Part shown: positions 54,950 through 63,492 of the stretch, piece after piece
Position numbering within the stretch: the stretch's first letter is position 1
Layout of the letters: each line of letters opens with the position of its first letter
NCBI GenBank assembly: GCA_963724535.1
Contig: CAVRVD010000021.1
Location: 51,313 to 115,312, forward strand
Reading direction: 5' to 3'
DNA from: JADJPO01 sp963724535
GTDB lineage: Bacteria; Actinomycetota; Actinomycetes; Actinomycetales; Kineosporiaceae
Length of the DNA: 64,000 bases
The notes under the pieces: model-generated
Told to the model about the DNA's origin: nothing
The model's database searches: none
The model's input: the letters and a program-made list of their open reading frames with translations, nothing else
Made by a program: the position numbers and the translations under genes

Positions 54950-55625
54950 CTCCCCGCCCTCCACGCTGAAGTCCCTGGCCAAGACCCGAAATCGCTTGAT
55001 CGATTCGGCCGCCGAGACCGCCTTGTTCGCGTCGTCCACGGCGTCCTTGACGGCGGCCAGCAGGTCGGCGTCGTTGCGCAGGTCCGCGACGCTGGCCTGT
55101 CCCGGCTTCCCCTTCTCCTGCTTCCACTGCTCGAACACCTCGGCGTCGATCGTGACCAGAGCAGCGATGTAGGGCCGGGCATCCCCGACGACGACGCAGT
55201 AGCTGACCAACCAGTGAGCCCGCAACCGGTCCTCCAGCACCGTGGGGGCCACGTTCTTTCCGGAGAGGTGACGATCAGGTCCTTCTTGCGGTCGGTGATG
55301 GTGAGAAAGCCGTCGTCGTCGATCTCATCTCGCCGACGTCCCCGCTGCGGAACCAGCCCTCGTCGTCGAAGACCGCCCGGGTCGAGGCCTCGTCGTGCCA
55401 GTAGCCGCCGAACACCTGGCCACCCTTGATCAGGACCTCGCCGTCCGCGGCGATCCGCAGGGAACACCCCGGCAAGGGGCGGCCGACGGAGCCGATCCGT
55501 TGCGCCCCGGCAGGTTGAGCGTGACACCGGCGCAGGTCTCGGTGAGCCCGTACCCCTCCAGAACGTTCACTCCGATGCCCCGGAAGAAGTGGCCGAGCCG
55601 GGCACCCAGGGGCGCTCCCCCATAT
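54950..55625 (-). pseudogene. 3' remnant of a long-chain acyl-CoA synthetase (FadD15-like)
   Basis: Pieces of one protein lie in different minus frames in order: GGAPLGARLGHFFRGIGVNV and EGYGLTETCAGVTLN near 55620-55510; GSVGRPLPGCSLRIAADGEV and YWHDEASTRAVFDDEGWFRS near 55490-55340; EIDDDGFLTITDRKKDLIV near 55310; then NVAPTVLEDRL near 55240 and IKRFRVLARDFSVEGGEL near 54980. At least three frame changes. The 5' half is absent; the break at about 55620 coincides with a CATATACGTGCCA motif, suggesting interruption by a mobile element. Confidence 0.8.
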
Positions 55626-55753
55626 ACGTGCCACAAGCATCAGGTGATCGGGGCTTTCAAGGTCGCATATCGGACAGTCACTCTGTCCTGGCCTGATCTT
55701 GTCCTCACCGGGATGTGTCGTCTGACCTTGCGTTTTGCCTGATCAGAGTGGGC

Positions 55754-55794
55754 GCCCCCGGCAGGAATCGAACCTGCGACACACGGTTTAGGAA
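55754..55794 (-). repeat. 41-bp tRNA-Arg(CCU) 3' end, left copy (att-like)
   Basis: On the minus strand it reads from the anticodon loop (TTCCTAA) through the T-arm GCAGGTTCGATTCCTGC to the acceptor strand CGGGGGC. The 5' half of the tRNA does not precede it. Identical to 56869-56909. It fits the 3'-end footprint left by integrases at tRNA genes. Confidence 0.75.
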
Positions 55795-55886
55795 AGGAGC
55801 CGTGGCCGCAGACACCTGCCTCGACGTGCTCAACGAGCCCCGGCGGCGGCCTCAGCGTTCGCCTGTAGCCACCTCGTTCGCCGTCG

Positions 55887-55909
55887 TTTCGCACCACGTT
55901 TGATTCCAC
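55887..55909 (+). repeat. 23-bp inverted repeat, left arm around TA operon
   Basis: TTTCGCACCACGTTTGAT-TCCAC; complementary to 56762-56784 with one mismatch. The pair spans 898 bp and brackets only the toxin-antitoxin genes. Confidence 0.7.
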
Positions 55910-56038
55910 GCCGCCACGGCGTAGCCGGCCGAGTGGCTGCCCTTGTCCTCCCTTAGCTCCTACCGCTCTCGCCCTGGGGCCAGCCCGCGGACCAGACATC
56001 GCCCGGACGGCGCCGACTCCGATAGGTAGAGCTTTCGC

Positions 56039-56044
56039 TATACT
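56039..56044 (+). promoter_or_regulatory. -10 box (TATACT) of leaderless TA promoter
   Basis: TATACT, then 6 nt, then the GTG of the toxin at 56051: a leaderless toxin-antitoxin transcript. Confidence 0.6.
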
Positions 56045-56050
56045 GTCGGG

Positions 56051-56404
56051 GTGGATGACTGGGAGGTGTTCATCGTTCACGAGGTGCGTGACTGGATCGA
56101 CGGACTCGACCCATCGAGCCACCAGCGGGTGGTCCAAGCCATCGACCTGCTCGCCGAAATGGGGCCCGGACTCGGACGCCCACTGGTGGACACGATCACC
56201 AAATCCTCGATCGTGAACCTGAAGGAGTTGCGGGTCGGCACCAGCCGGATCTTGTTCGTGTTCGACCCGTGGCGATCCGCCATCCTGCTGGTCGCCGGCG
56301 ACAAGGCCAACCGTTGGCGCAGCTGGTACCAGGAGGCCATCCCCGTGGCCGAACAGAGATACGAGCGATACCTGACGGAACGCGCAGAGGAGGAGGGCCG
56401 ATGA
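56051..56404 (+). CDS. RelE/HigB-like (Gp49-type) toxin
   Basis: 117 residues, GTG start. The N-terminus EVFIVHEVRDWIDGL and then QAIDLLAEMGPGLGRPLVDT, ELRVGTSRILFVFDPWRSAI and LLVAGDKANRWRSWYQEAI match the HigB/phage Gp49 toxin fold (beta-sheet with basic RNA-binding face). Characterised members cleave mRNA on ribosomes. It is first in the operon, the HigBA order; its stop overlaps the antitoxin ATG (ATGA). Confidence 0.85.
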   Translation: MDDWEVFIVHEVRDWIDGLDPSSHQRVVQAIDLLAEMGPGLGRPLVDTITKSSIVNLKELRVGTSRILFVFDPWRSAILLVAGDKANRWRSWYQEAIPVAEQRYERYLTERAEEEGR

Positions 56405-56718
56405 GCAGTCACGTGAAGTGGAGCGACATCCGCGCCGAACACGTCGCCCGCGCCGGCGGTGAGGACGCCGTCGCCGAGGGACGCCAAGAACTCATGGCCC
56501 AGGTCATCGGCCGCCGCCTGGCCGAACTCCGTCGCGCCCGCGGCCTGACCCAAGCCCAGGTCGCCGAACGCATGGGCGTCACCAAAGGCCGGGTCTCGCA
56601 GATCGAACGCGGACATCTGTCCAGCCAAGACGTCCTAGCCCGCTACGCGACAGCTCTCGGCGGGCGGCTGCACCAGGCCATCTACTTCGACGACGGCGAC
56701 ATCACGGCCATCGCCTGA
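56401..56718 (+). CDS. XRE-family HTH antitoxin (HigA-like)
   Basis: 105 residues. The HTH lies near 35-95: GRRLAELRRARGLTQAQVAE and RMGVTKGRVSQIERGHL are the two helices and turn of an XRE/Cro domain. The first 30 residues are acidic and probably contact the toxin. It presumably neutralises the overlapping toxin and represses the TA promoter. Confidence 0.88.
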   Translation: MSSHVKWSDIRAEHVARAGGEDAVAEGRQELMAQVIGRRLAELRRARGLTQAQVAERMGVTKGRVSQIERGHLSSQDVLARYATALGGRLHQAIYFDDGDITAIA

Positions 56719-56761
56719 CCCCACGACCATCCCTCCTCACACCTGAACCCGCCAACCCGCC

Positions 56762-56784
56762 GTGGGATCAAACGTGGTGCGAAA
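56762..56784 (-). repeat. 23-bp inverted repeat, right arm around TA operon
   Basis: Reverse complement matches 55887-55909 at 22 of 23 positions. Confidence 0.7.
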
Positions 56785-56868
56785 ACCGCCGCTCAACGCC
56801 TCTTCGGTCACGTGGGATTGACTCCCCGCGAACCCCGATCATGACGCTGACCTGCACGAACGCACTGT

Positions 56869-56909
56869 GCCCCCGGCAGGAATCGAACCTGCGACACACG
56901 GTTTAGGAA
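56869..56909 (-). repeat. 41-bp tRNA-Arg(CCU) 3' end, right copy (att-like)
   Basis: Identical to 55754-55794, again without a tRNA 5' half. The two copies are direct repeats 1115 bp apart. Confidence 0.75.
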
Positions 56910-56961
56910 CCTGTTTCGAATGCGTTCTACCTGCATAGAAGCCCTCCATGAGGTCGAGTTC

Positions 56962-56979
56962 GTGCCATATACGTGCCAT
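56962..56979 (+). repeat. GTGCCAT-ATAC-GTGCCAT direct-repeat pair
   Basis: Two 7-bp direct repeats with a 4-bp spacer, 47 bp before the integrase start. This geometry suits an integrase-arm or excisionase site. Related copies at 49116 and 55621. Confidence 0.5.
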
Positions 56980-57025
56980 AGTGAGGAGCGGACCAAGGGC
57001 ATGAACGAGGTCAGTAGGGGGCACC

Positions 57026-58200
57026 GTGGCCACAGCAACGTCGAGCCGTCGGAGCTGGGGCGCCATCCGCAAGCTGCCGTCCGGTCGCTACCAGGTCAGG
57101 TACCCCCACCCGGACCGCGGCCAACTGGTGCCGGCGCCGATCGACCTTCGCCACCAAGGCCGACGCCGACAGCTGGCTCACCCCGAAGCGAGCCGACCTG
57201 GACCGCGGCGTCGCACTCGACGATCAGAGCGCCGGCACGGCCCCTCTCGCACTGGTGGCCGGGCTACTTCAAGAGCGTCCAGGCCCGAGCCAAGACGTCC
57301 ACGGCGAACAACTACGAGCAGGCCTGGCGCCTGCGGATCGAGCCGCACTTCGGGTCGATGCCGGTGGGCCGGATCCGCCCGACTCACGTCGAGCAGTGGG
57401 TGGTCGACCTGCGAAGCCGACGGCGCGTCAGCCTCGAAGATCATCGAGATCACACGGGGTGCTCAAGCGCGTCCTGGACCGCGCGGTGCTGGACCGCGCC
57501 ATCCCGATCAACCCGTGCGTCGGTCCGCGCCGTCCGCCTGCCCCGGCGGCCGACCAAGGACCGGCCGGTGCTCTCCCCGCCGAGGTCGAGGAGCTGGCCA
57601 CAGCCGCACCGGACGCCAGCGATCGGCTGCTGATCCGGCTGCTGGCCTACGCAGGGCTGCGGATCGGTGAGGCGCTGGCGCTGCGCCGCCGGGACGTCGA
57701 CCTTGAGCGCAAGCTCCTGACGGTCCGCGAGAGCGTCGGCGAGATCAACGGGCACCTCGTGGTCGGTCCGACCAAGACGTACGCAGTGCGGACGATCACC
57801 CTGCCGGACTCGCTCGTCGGCGAGCTCCGCGCGCACCTGGAGAGCGTCCCGACGCCGTCGCAATCGCTGCTGTTCTCCGACCCGGGCCGGCGGGCATCGC
57901 CGGTACCGGGTGGTGCGGCGAGACTCCTGGGACCCTGCCGTTCGAGGCATGAACGCCAGGCGCACTGACGTCCGGCCGAGAACCAGTGTCGGTCACGCCT
58001 CACGACCTCCGGGCGACGTGCGCGTCACTGCTCGTGGACGCCGGGCGCCTCGGTCAAGGACGTCCAGGCCCACCTCGGCCACAAGGACATCACGACCACG
58101 CTCAACCTCTACGCGCGTGTCAGGCCCGGCCGCTCCATGGACTTGGCAAGCCCGCATGGATCTATTGATCGCCGAGGGCACCTCGGTGACTCACCAGTGA
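57026..58200 (+). pseudogene. Decayed tyrosine-type site-specific integrase
   Basis: Segments of one integrase occur in order across frames: RRSWGAIRKLPSGRYQVRY at the start; KTSTANNYEQAWRLRIEPHF and THVEQWVVDL (SAM-like core-binding domain) near 57300-57410; LKRVLDRAVLDRAIPINPC near 57460; LLAYAGLRIGEALALRRRDV (catalytic Arg) near 57640; VTPHDLRATCASLLVDAG (HxxR) near 57990; and VQAHLGHKDITTTLNLYARV (catalytic His and Tyr) near 58050-58120. At least five frame changes; surely non-functional as read. It would have catalysed integration at the nearby tRNA-Arg repeats. Confidence 0.85.
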
Positions 58201-58569
58201 TCAAGTCGCAGATCGAGTTGGGTCCGGAGGCCGGCTACCGGGGAGGCTGACGACGTTCTCCAGGGCACGAGCCCGGCCGCGGCGAGCATCGAGGGTGTGT
58301 CCTGAGCGTCTGCGCCGACGAAGTCGTGGCACAGCTCGGGGGGCGTCCCGGACTGATGATTCGACGGCGGATGAGAGGAGATATCGACGCGGGCACTGCC
58401 ACGCCCTCCTTGATCGAGATGAACGTCAACCACCCACCACGATCACCGGGACGTGTGTTGCCACGGGATCGCCGTGGTCGCGGTCCTCCACTTGTAGCTC
58501 ATGGATGAAATCCGGCTGCACAACGCCGCTGCCGCTACTGGGCCGTTGCAATGCGTCTCGAGTCCCTGA
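58201..58569. other. About 370 bp with nothing recognisable
   Basis: No conserved coding sequence seen between the integrase and DrmC remnants; the DrmC N-terminal half may be degraded here. Confidence 0.45.
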
Positions 58570-59049
58570 TCGCCTGGGGGCATCTGGCCCAGGAGCGGGC
58601 GGCTCACCAGTTCGGTGGCCGACCTGGTCGGCAACGCCCGGATGTCGGTGCTGTGCTCGACATTCAACTTCCCGAACACTTCCGGGCTCTGGACGGCGTT
58701 GCGCACCATCGCCGGCCGACCGGAAGTCTCGGTGCGCTTCTACATGGATGCGGCCGCCGCGGAAGGCGGCGACGGGACGCCCACCGCGGTCCTAGCGGCG
58801 GCGCAGCTGGCGCCGGCGGCCGTGTTCGTCTCGACCACCGTCGAAGGGAAGCAGACGCGCAACCACGCCAAGTTCGTCCTCGTCGACCATCGATTCCTGC
58901 TGGTGACCAGCGCCAACTTCTCCTGGAGCGCCGACAACCGCAACGTCGAGTTCGGTGTACTGCTCGATGACCGCAGCCTGACCGAAGCCGTCGAGCGCGA
59001 GATGACTCGGGCCGAGAACATGCTCTACCGCCACGTGCGCGGCACCTGA
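58570..59049 (+). pseudogene. C-terminal remnant of DrmC-like phospholipase D (DISARM)
   Basis: The open frame begins at about 58570 without a start and reads LTSSVADLVGNARMSVLCST, then the PLD HKD motif NHAKFVLVDHRFLLVTSANF and RNVEFGVLLDD. The HxKxxxxD...SAN signature is that of PLD-superfamily DrmC proteins of DISARM systems; the N-terminal third is missing. No drmA, drmB or drmMI was found nearby, so this is an orphan fragment. It overlaps the 3' end of the opposite caspase-STAND gene by about 25 bp. Confidence 0.65.
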
Positions 59050-62000
59050 GCCCGGTGATCATTTCTGACGACGAGGGCGGCCAGGCGCCCTTGGGTCCCT
59101 CCGATGACGAGCAGAGTGGGTTGAGTGTCCGTGGCGGGGACGACGCCGATAGTGGTGACAGGGCTGCCGGTGATGAGCCGGATCACCTCGATGCTTGTGG
59201 CCGGATCCCAGATCCGCACCGTCCCGTCGTGGCTGGTGCTGGCCAGCAGGACCCGCCCATGCGGGCCGGGGAACGAGGCCACCGCCGTCATCCAGTGAGT
59301 GTGGCCGGTCAACGGTTGCCCGACGGCTTGGCCGGTGACCGGGTCCCAGATCCGCAAGGTCCTATCGATGCCGGCGGTGGCCACTAGCGCCCGCCCGTCC
59401 AGGCCGGGGAACGAGGTCATCGCCGTCACCAAGTCGGTGTGGCCGGTCAACGGCTGCCCGACGGCTTGGCCGGTGCCCGGGTCCCAGATCCGCACCGTCG
59501 CGTCGTTGCCGGCGGTGGCCAGCAGGACCCGCCCGTCCGGGCCCGGGAACGAGGTCACCGCCCTCACTCCGCTGGTGTGGCCGGTCAACGGCCGGCCGAC
59601 GCGGTCGCCGGTGCCCGGGTCCCAGATCCGCACCGTCGCGTCGTCGCTGGTGGTGGCCAGCAGGACCCGCCCGTCCGGGCCCGAGAACCAGGTCACCGCC
59701 GTCACCGTGTTGGTGTGGCCGGTCAACGGCTGCCCGACGGCTTGGCCGGTGGCCGGGTCCAGATCCGCACCGTGTCGTCGCCGCTGGTGCTGGCCAGCAG
59801 GACCCGCCCGTCCGGGCCCGAGAACCAGGTCACCGCCGTCACCGTGTTGGTGTGGCCGGTCAACGGCTGCCCGACGGCTTGGCCGGTGGCCGGGTCCCAT
59901 ATCCGCACCGTGTCGTCGCCGCTGGTGCTGGCCAGCAGGACTCGCCCGTGCGGGCCGGGGAACGAGGCCACCCCCGTCACCCATTGGATGTGGCCGGTCA
60001 ACGGCCGCGCGCCCGGTTCTCCCGTGGCGGGGTCCCAGATCCGCACCGTCTTGTCGTGGCTGGTGGTGGCCAGCAGGACCCGCCCGTCCGGGCCCGGGAA
60101 CCAGGTCACCGCCGTAACCCAGCCGTTGTGGCCGGTCAACGGCTGCCCGACGGCTTGGCCGGTGCCCGGGTCCCAGATCCGCATCGTCGCGTCGTTGCCG
60201 GCGGTGGCCAGCAGGACCCGCCCGTCCGGGCCCGGGAACGAGGTCACCGCCGTCACCCTGTCCACGTGGCCCTTTAGGTGCGGGCCGACGGCCTGCCCGG
60301 TAGCCGGGTCCCAGATCCGCACCGTCGTGTCGTGGCTGGTGGTAGCCAGTAGAACCCGCCCGTCCGGGCCCCGGAACGAGGTCACGGCCGTCACCTGCAG
60401 GGTGTGGCCGGTCAGCGGCTGCCCGACGGCTTGGCCAGTGACCGGGTCCCAGATCCGCAAGGTCCTATCGACGCCGGCAGTGGCCAGTAGCACCCGCCCG
60501 TCCAGGCCCGGGAACCAGGTCACCGCCGTCACCCCGCCGGCGTGGCCGGTCAACGGCCACCCGACGGCCTGCCCTCTGGCCGGGTCCCAGATCCGCACCG
60601 TCGCGTCCTTGCCGGTGGTGGCCAGCAGCACCCGCCCGTCCGGGCCCGGGAACCAGGTCACCGCCGTCACCCCGCCGGCGTGGCCGGTCAAGGGTTCGAC
60701 CGACGGCTTGGCCGGTGGCCGGGTCCCAGATCCGCACCGTCCCGTCCTCGCCGGTCGTGGCCAGCAGCACCCGCCCGACCGGACCCGGGAACCAGGTCAC
60801 CGCCGTCACCCCGCCGGTGTGGCCGGTCAAGGGTTGACCGACGGCTTGGCCGGTGGCCGGGTCCCAGATCCGCACCGGTCTCGTCCCAGCTGGTGGTGGC
60901 CAGCAGCACCCGCCCGTCCGGGCCCGGGAACGACGTCACTGCGGTCCCACCGGCTCCCAAGTCCGCCAGGAGATTCGCATCAGCGGCCACCGGGCCCACG
61001 CGGGTACCAGCGGCGAGTCCCCGTGCGCGAGAACGGGCGGGCCGGTGGGGTGTTCGGCCATCCACCGGAAGGCCAGGCTCAAGGTGCGGGAAGGGACGTT
61101 GGGATCTCCGAGGAGAGCTTCGATGGCCGCCCAGGCGCCGACGGCGGTTCCCGTCAGGTCGCGTGGCACAGGTAGGCCGACGGCCGCGCGCACCCCGCCG
61201 CTGCGCTCCCAGGGCAGGATGCGCTCGAGCACGCCGTCCTCGACCACCGCGCCGAGGGCCGCGTGGCCGACGAGGTGGCGCCGCAGGTAGGGGTGCGGTT
61301 CGGCGGTCTCGTGCACCAGCTGGGCCAGCTCGTGCGCGATCCGAGCATGGACCTCCCGGGCCTCCTCGCCGCCGACGCCGACGGCGTCACCGTGCGCGTG
61401 AGGTGTTCTGCAGCGAGGCGTTCCGAATCGTCCCGCAGTACCTCGGCCAGATGTTGGTGCACTGGCGCGTAGACGACGCGGCCGTCCTCCTCGGCGCGCA
61501 GCAGGTAGCCCTCTAGCCGTCCGGTGGTCACCTGCTCGATCACGGCGTCCGAGTCGGCAAGGGGCCGGCCGAGGACGGCTCCGGCGATCGCAGGCCAGAT
61601 GTCGGCCCAGGGCACCCCGGCGCCGAGGGCGAAGGCGCTGGCCCGCAGCACGGCGGTCACCACGTCGACGCCGAACCCGGTGAGCGCGGCTACCTCGGCG
61701 AGGTCCCGGGCGAATTGACCCACGCTGCCCTGATCGAGTGAGGCCAGCCACGCAGGGTCGTCCAGCGCCTGGGGACCGGTGGCGGCGTCCAGTCCGGTGG
61801 CCGCGAACCGGGCGTCGAGGAACGACGGCCGCACCCGCTGGGCGATCACCCGGGCGACCTCGCGGCGGGCACCGGCCACGTCCGGCGACTCGGGCTGCGC
61901 GGCTGCGTACCACCCCGGGCCACCGGCCAGCAGGGCCTCGGCGTACCCTGAGAGGTCCTCGACCACCTCCGGCCCGTCGGTGCGCACCACCTCGCCGTCC

Positions 62001-63426
62001 TCCAGGGCCAGGGACCACCGGAGCAGGCCGAGCAGGCCTGCATCGGCCTGCTCGTCGCCCGGGCCGGCGCCCGGGCTGCGCACCCCGAGCAACCAGCGCA
62101 CCCGGCAAGTTCTTGCGCGGCAACGACAATGGAGTGATCACGTCGGTGATCACCTGTGTCGGGTCGACGGCTTCGTCCAACCCGTCGAGCACCGCCACCG
62201 GTGGCCCGGCCCGGCTCTCGATCAGCCGCTGCAGCCGGCCACGCAGGGTGCTGACCCGGTGGCGCCGGCGGGGATCGGTTCCGGCGTCCCACCCAGAGCC
62301 TCGATCAGGTCGTCGAGCAGCCGGTGGGTCTCCTTGTTGTGGGCGAGCAGGGCGACGTCCACCGCATCGGGCGGCGGCAGCGTGCCCGCCTGCCGGGCCG
62401 CGGCGATGGCCTCGGCGTACCTCGGGGAGGCCAGGACGGCGGGATCGGTCAGGGTGACCGCCCGGGCGAGCAGCGCCGACTTGCCGCTGCCGGCGCTGCC
62501 GGTGACCACGAACGCCGACCCGGCCCCGCCGAGGAACTGGTGGACGGCCTCGGTTAGGTGACGTCGTCCGGAGAAGTACCAGCCGCTGTCGGCGGCGTCG
62601 CGGCGTCCGCTGGCCCGACCGATCCAGTAGTCCAGCTCCTCGGGCCGGGTGGCGACCTGGCGCCGGGCCGCTGCCACCACGGTCGTGGACGGACGATAGC
62701 CGGGGTTGGGCAGGGACGCCGTGGCGGTCAGGCTGTAGGTCCGCGGCCACACCTTGATCGGGCGCGGGAGCTGGCGGGCCTTTGCGACCGGGTCAGTTCG
62801 GCGAGGAACTCCTCGACGGTCAGTTCGGGTGCGGTGATGCCGGACGTCGTCCGCAGCGCCCGATTGACCTCGGCGAGCAGGGTGGTGAACTCGCGCACCC
62901 GGGGCCGTTCGTCGAAGTCGGCCGAGACGATCACCGCGATGGTGTCGGAGTCACGGCGGGCGGGTGGCAGGTCGGCCAGCAGGCGACGCAGGTCCTCCTC
63001 CAGCGTGCCGCAGAAGCAGGTATTGACGATGATCAGCACGTGTTCGGCGTCCGATGCAGCGATCCGGGCGGCGAGTTCGGCAGTCGGCAACCCGTCGCGT
63101 AGGTAGTTGGCTGGATCACCGTCGGGCAGCACCAGGAAGTGCCCGCCGTCCCGTCCGCGGCGGCCGTGGCCGCTGAGGTAGACCACCAGGACGTCGTCCG
63201 CGGTGGCCGAGTAGACGCCCTCGTCGCGCAGAAAGTCGGTGACGTGGTCGCGGCGGGACAACGTCTGCGGGCGCGTCGGGGTGAATGCGCGATCGCCCAG
63301 TGCCTCGGTGTCGGCCCACCAGCTCTGGACGACGTCGACCTGCTCGTCCATGCCGGCGCGGAAGTCGTCGTCGGCGTCCGGGTAGTCACGGACCGGGACG
63401 ACGATCAACCGTCGCCGCAGACCCAT
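59025..63426 (-). pseudogene. Caspase-like/STAND NTPase/WD40 protein, broken by many frame changes
   Basis: ATG 63426 with GGGAGGGGAG upstream. Caspase-like (C14) domain: YLSGHGRRGRDGGHFLVLPD (His) near 63190 and IIVNTCFCGTLEED (Cys) near 63010. The reading then jumps frame near 62780 to the NTPase (VVTGSAGSGKSALLARAV, Walker A, near 62480), near 62290 (VAVLDGLDEAVDPTQVI, Walker B), near 62100, near 61390, near 60935 and several times within about 13-14 WD40 repeats, to the last stop near 59025. About eight frame changes over 4.4 kb while the amino acid sequence stays clean. Domain order resembles bacterial caspase-STAND effectors thought to trigger cell suicide on infection. It may be decay or assembly error. 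Confidence 0.8.
59060..60935 (-). repeat. About 13 WD40 repeats of 138 bp
   Basis: Pattern GHTNTVTAVTWFSGPDGRVL-LA-TS-D-TVRIWDPATGQAVGQPL with a 46-residue period; a final divergent blade makes about 14, enough for two seven-bladed propellers. Many units are nearly identical at DNA level. Confidence 0.85.
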
Positions 63427-63492
63427 CTCCCCTCCCTGTTTCCGGCCAAGCGTTGATCCCATCACCCAGGGTGTCATCACTACGCTGGCGGA

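Larger units (their letters stand above)
56719..57025. other. Gap between antitoxin and integrase remnant
   Basis: About 300 bp holding the right inverted-repeat arm, the second tRNA-Arg 3' end and the GTGCCAT direct repeats. No gene. Confidence 0.6.
55621..58200. mobile_element. Remnant integrative element (TA cassette, tRNA 3' ends, integrase)
   Basis: Begins where the acyl-CoA synthetase remnant is cut and contains, in order, a CATATACGTGCCA motif, a tRNA-Arg 3' end, inverted repeats around a toxin-antitoxin operon, a second identical tRNA-Arg 3' end, a GTGCCAT direct-repeat pair and a decayed tyrosine integrase. The outer boundary on the right is uncertain. I infer successive integrations at a tRNA-Arg(CCU) site, followed by decay or rearrangement. 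Confidence 0.55.

Noticed and set aside
52787..55252. One 821-residue protein joining acyl-CoA synthetase tail and PlsB
   Set aside because: The junction is low-complexity VAP-type repeat with a frame-shifted synthetase upstream; PlsB family similarity starts only at about 54650.
55715..55903. Small ORF across the left tRNA fragment (APGRNRTCDT...)
   Set aside because: Typical spurious translation of an antisense tRNA 3' end.
56869..56940. Complete tRNA gene at the right repeat
   Set aside because: No D-arm or 5' acceptor strand precedes the anticodon-loop sequence; only the 3' half is present.
59060..60935. CRISPR-like or satellite array
   Set aside because: Same reason: WD40 coding units in tandem, translating to blades.
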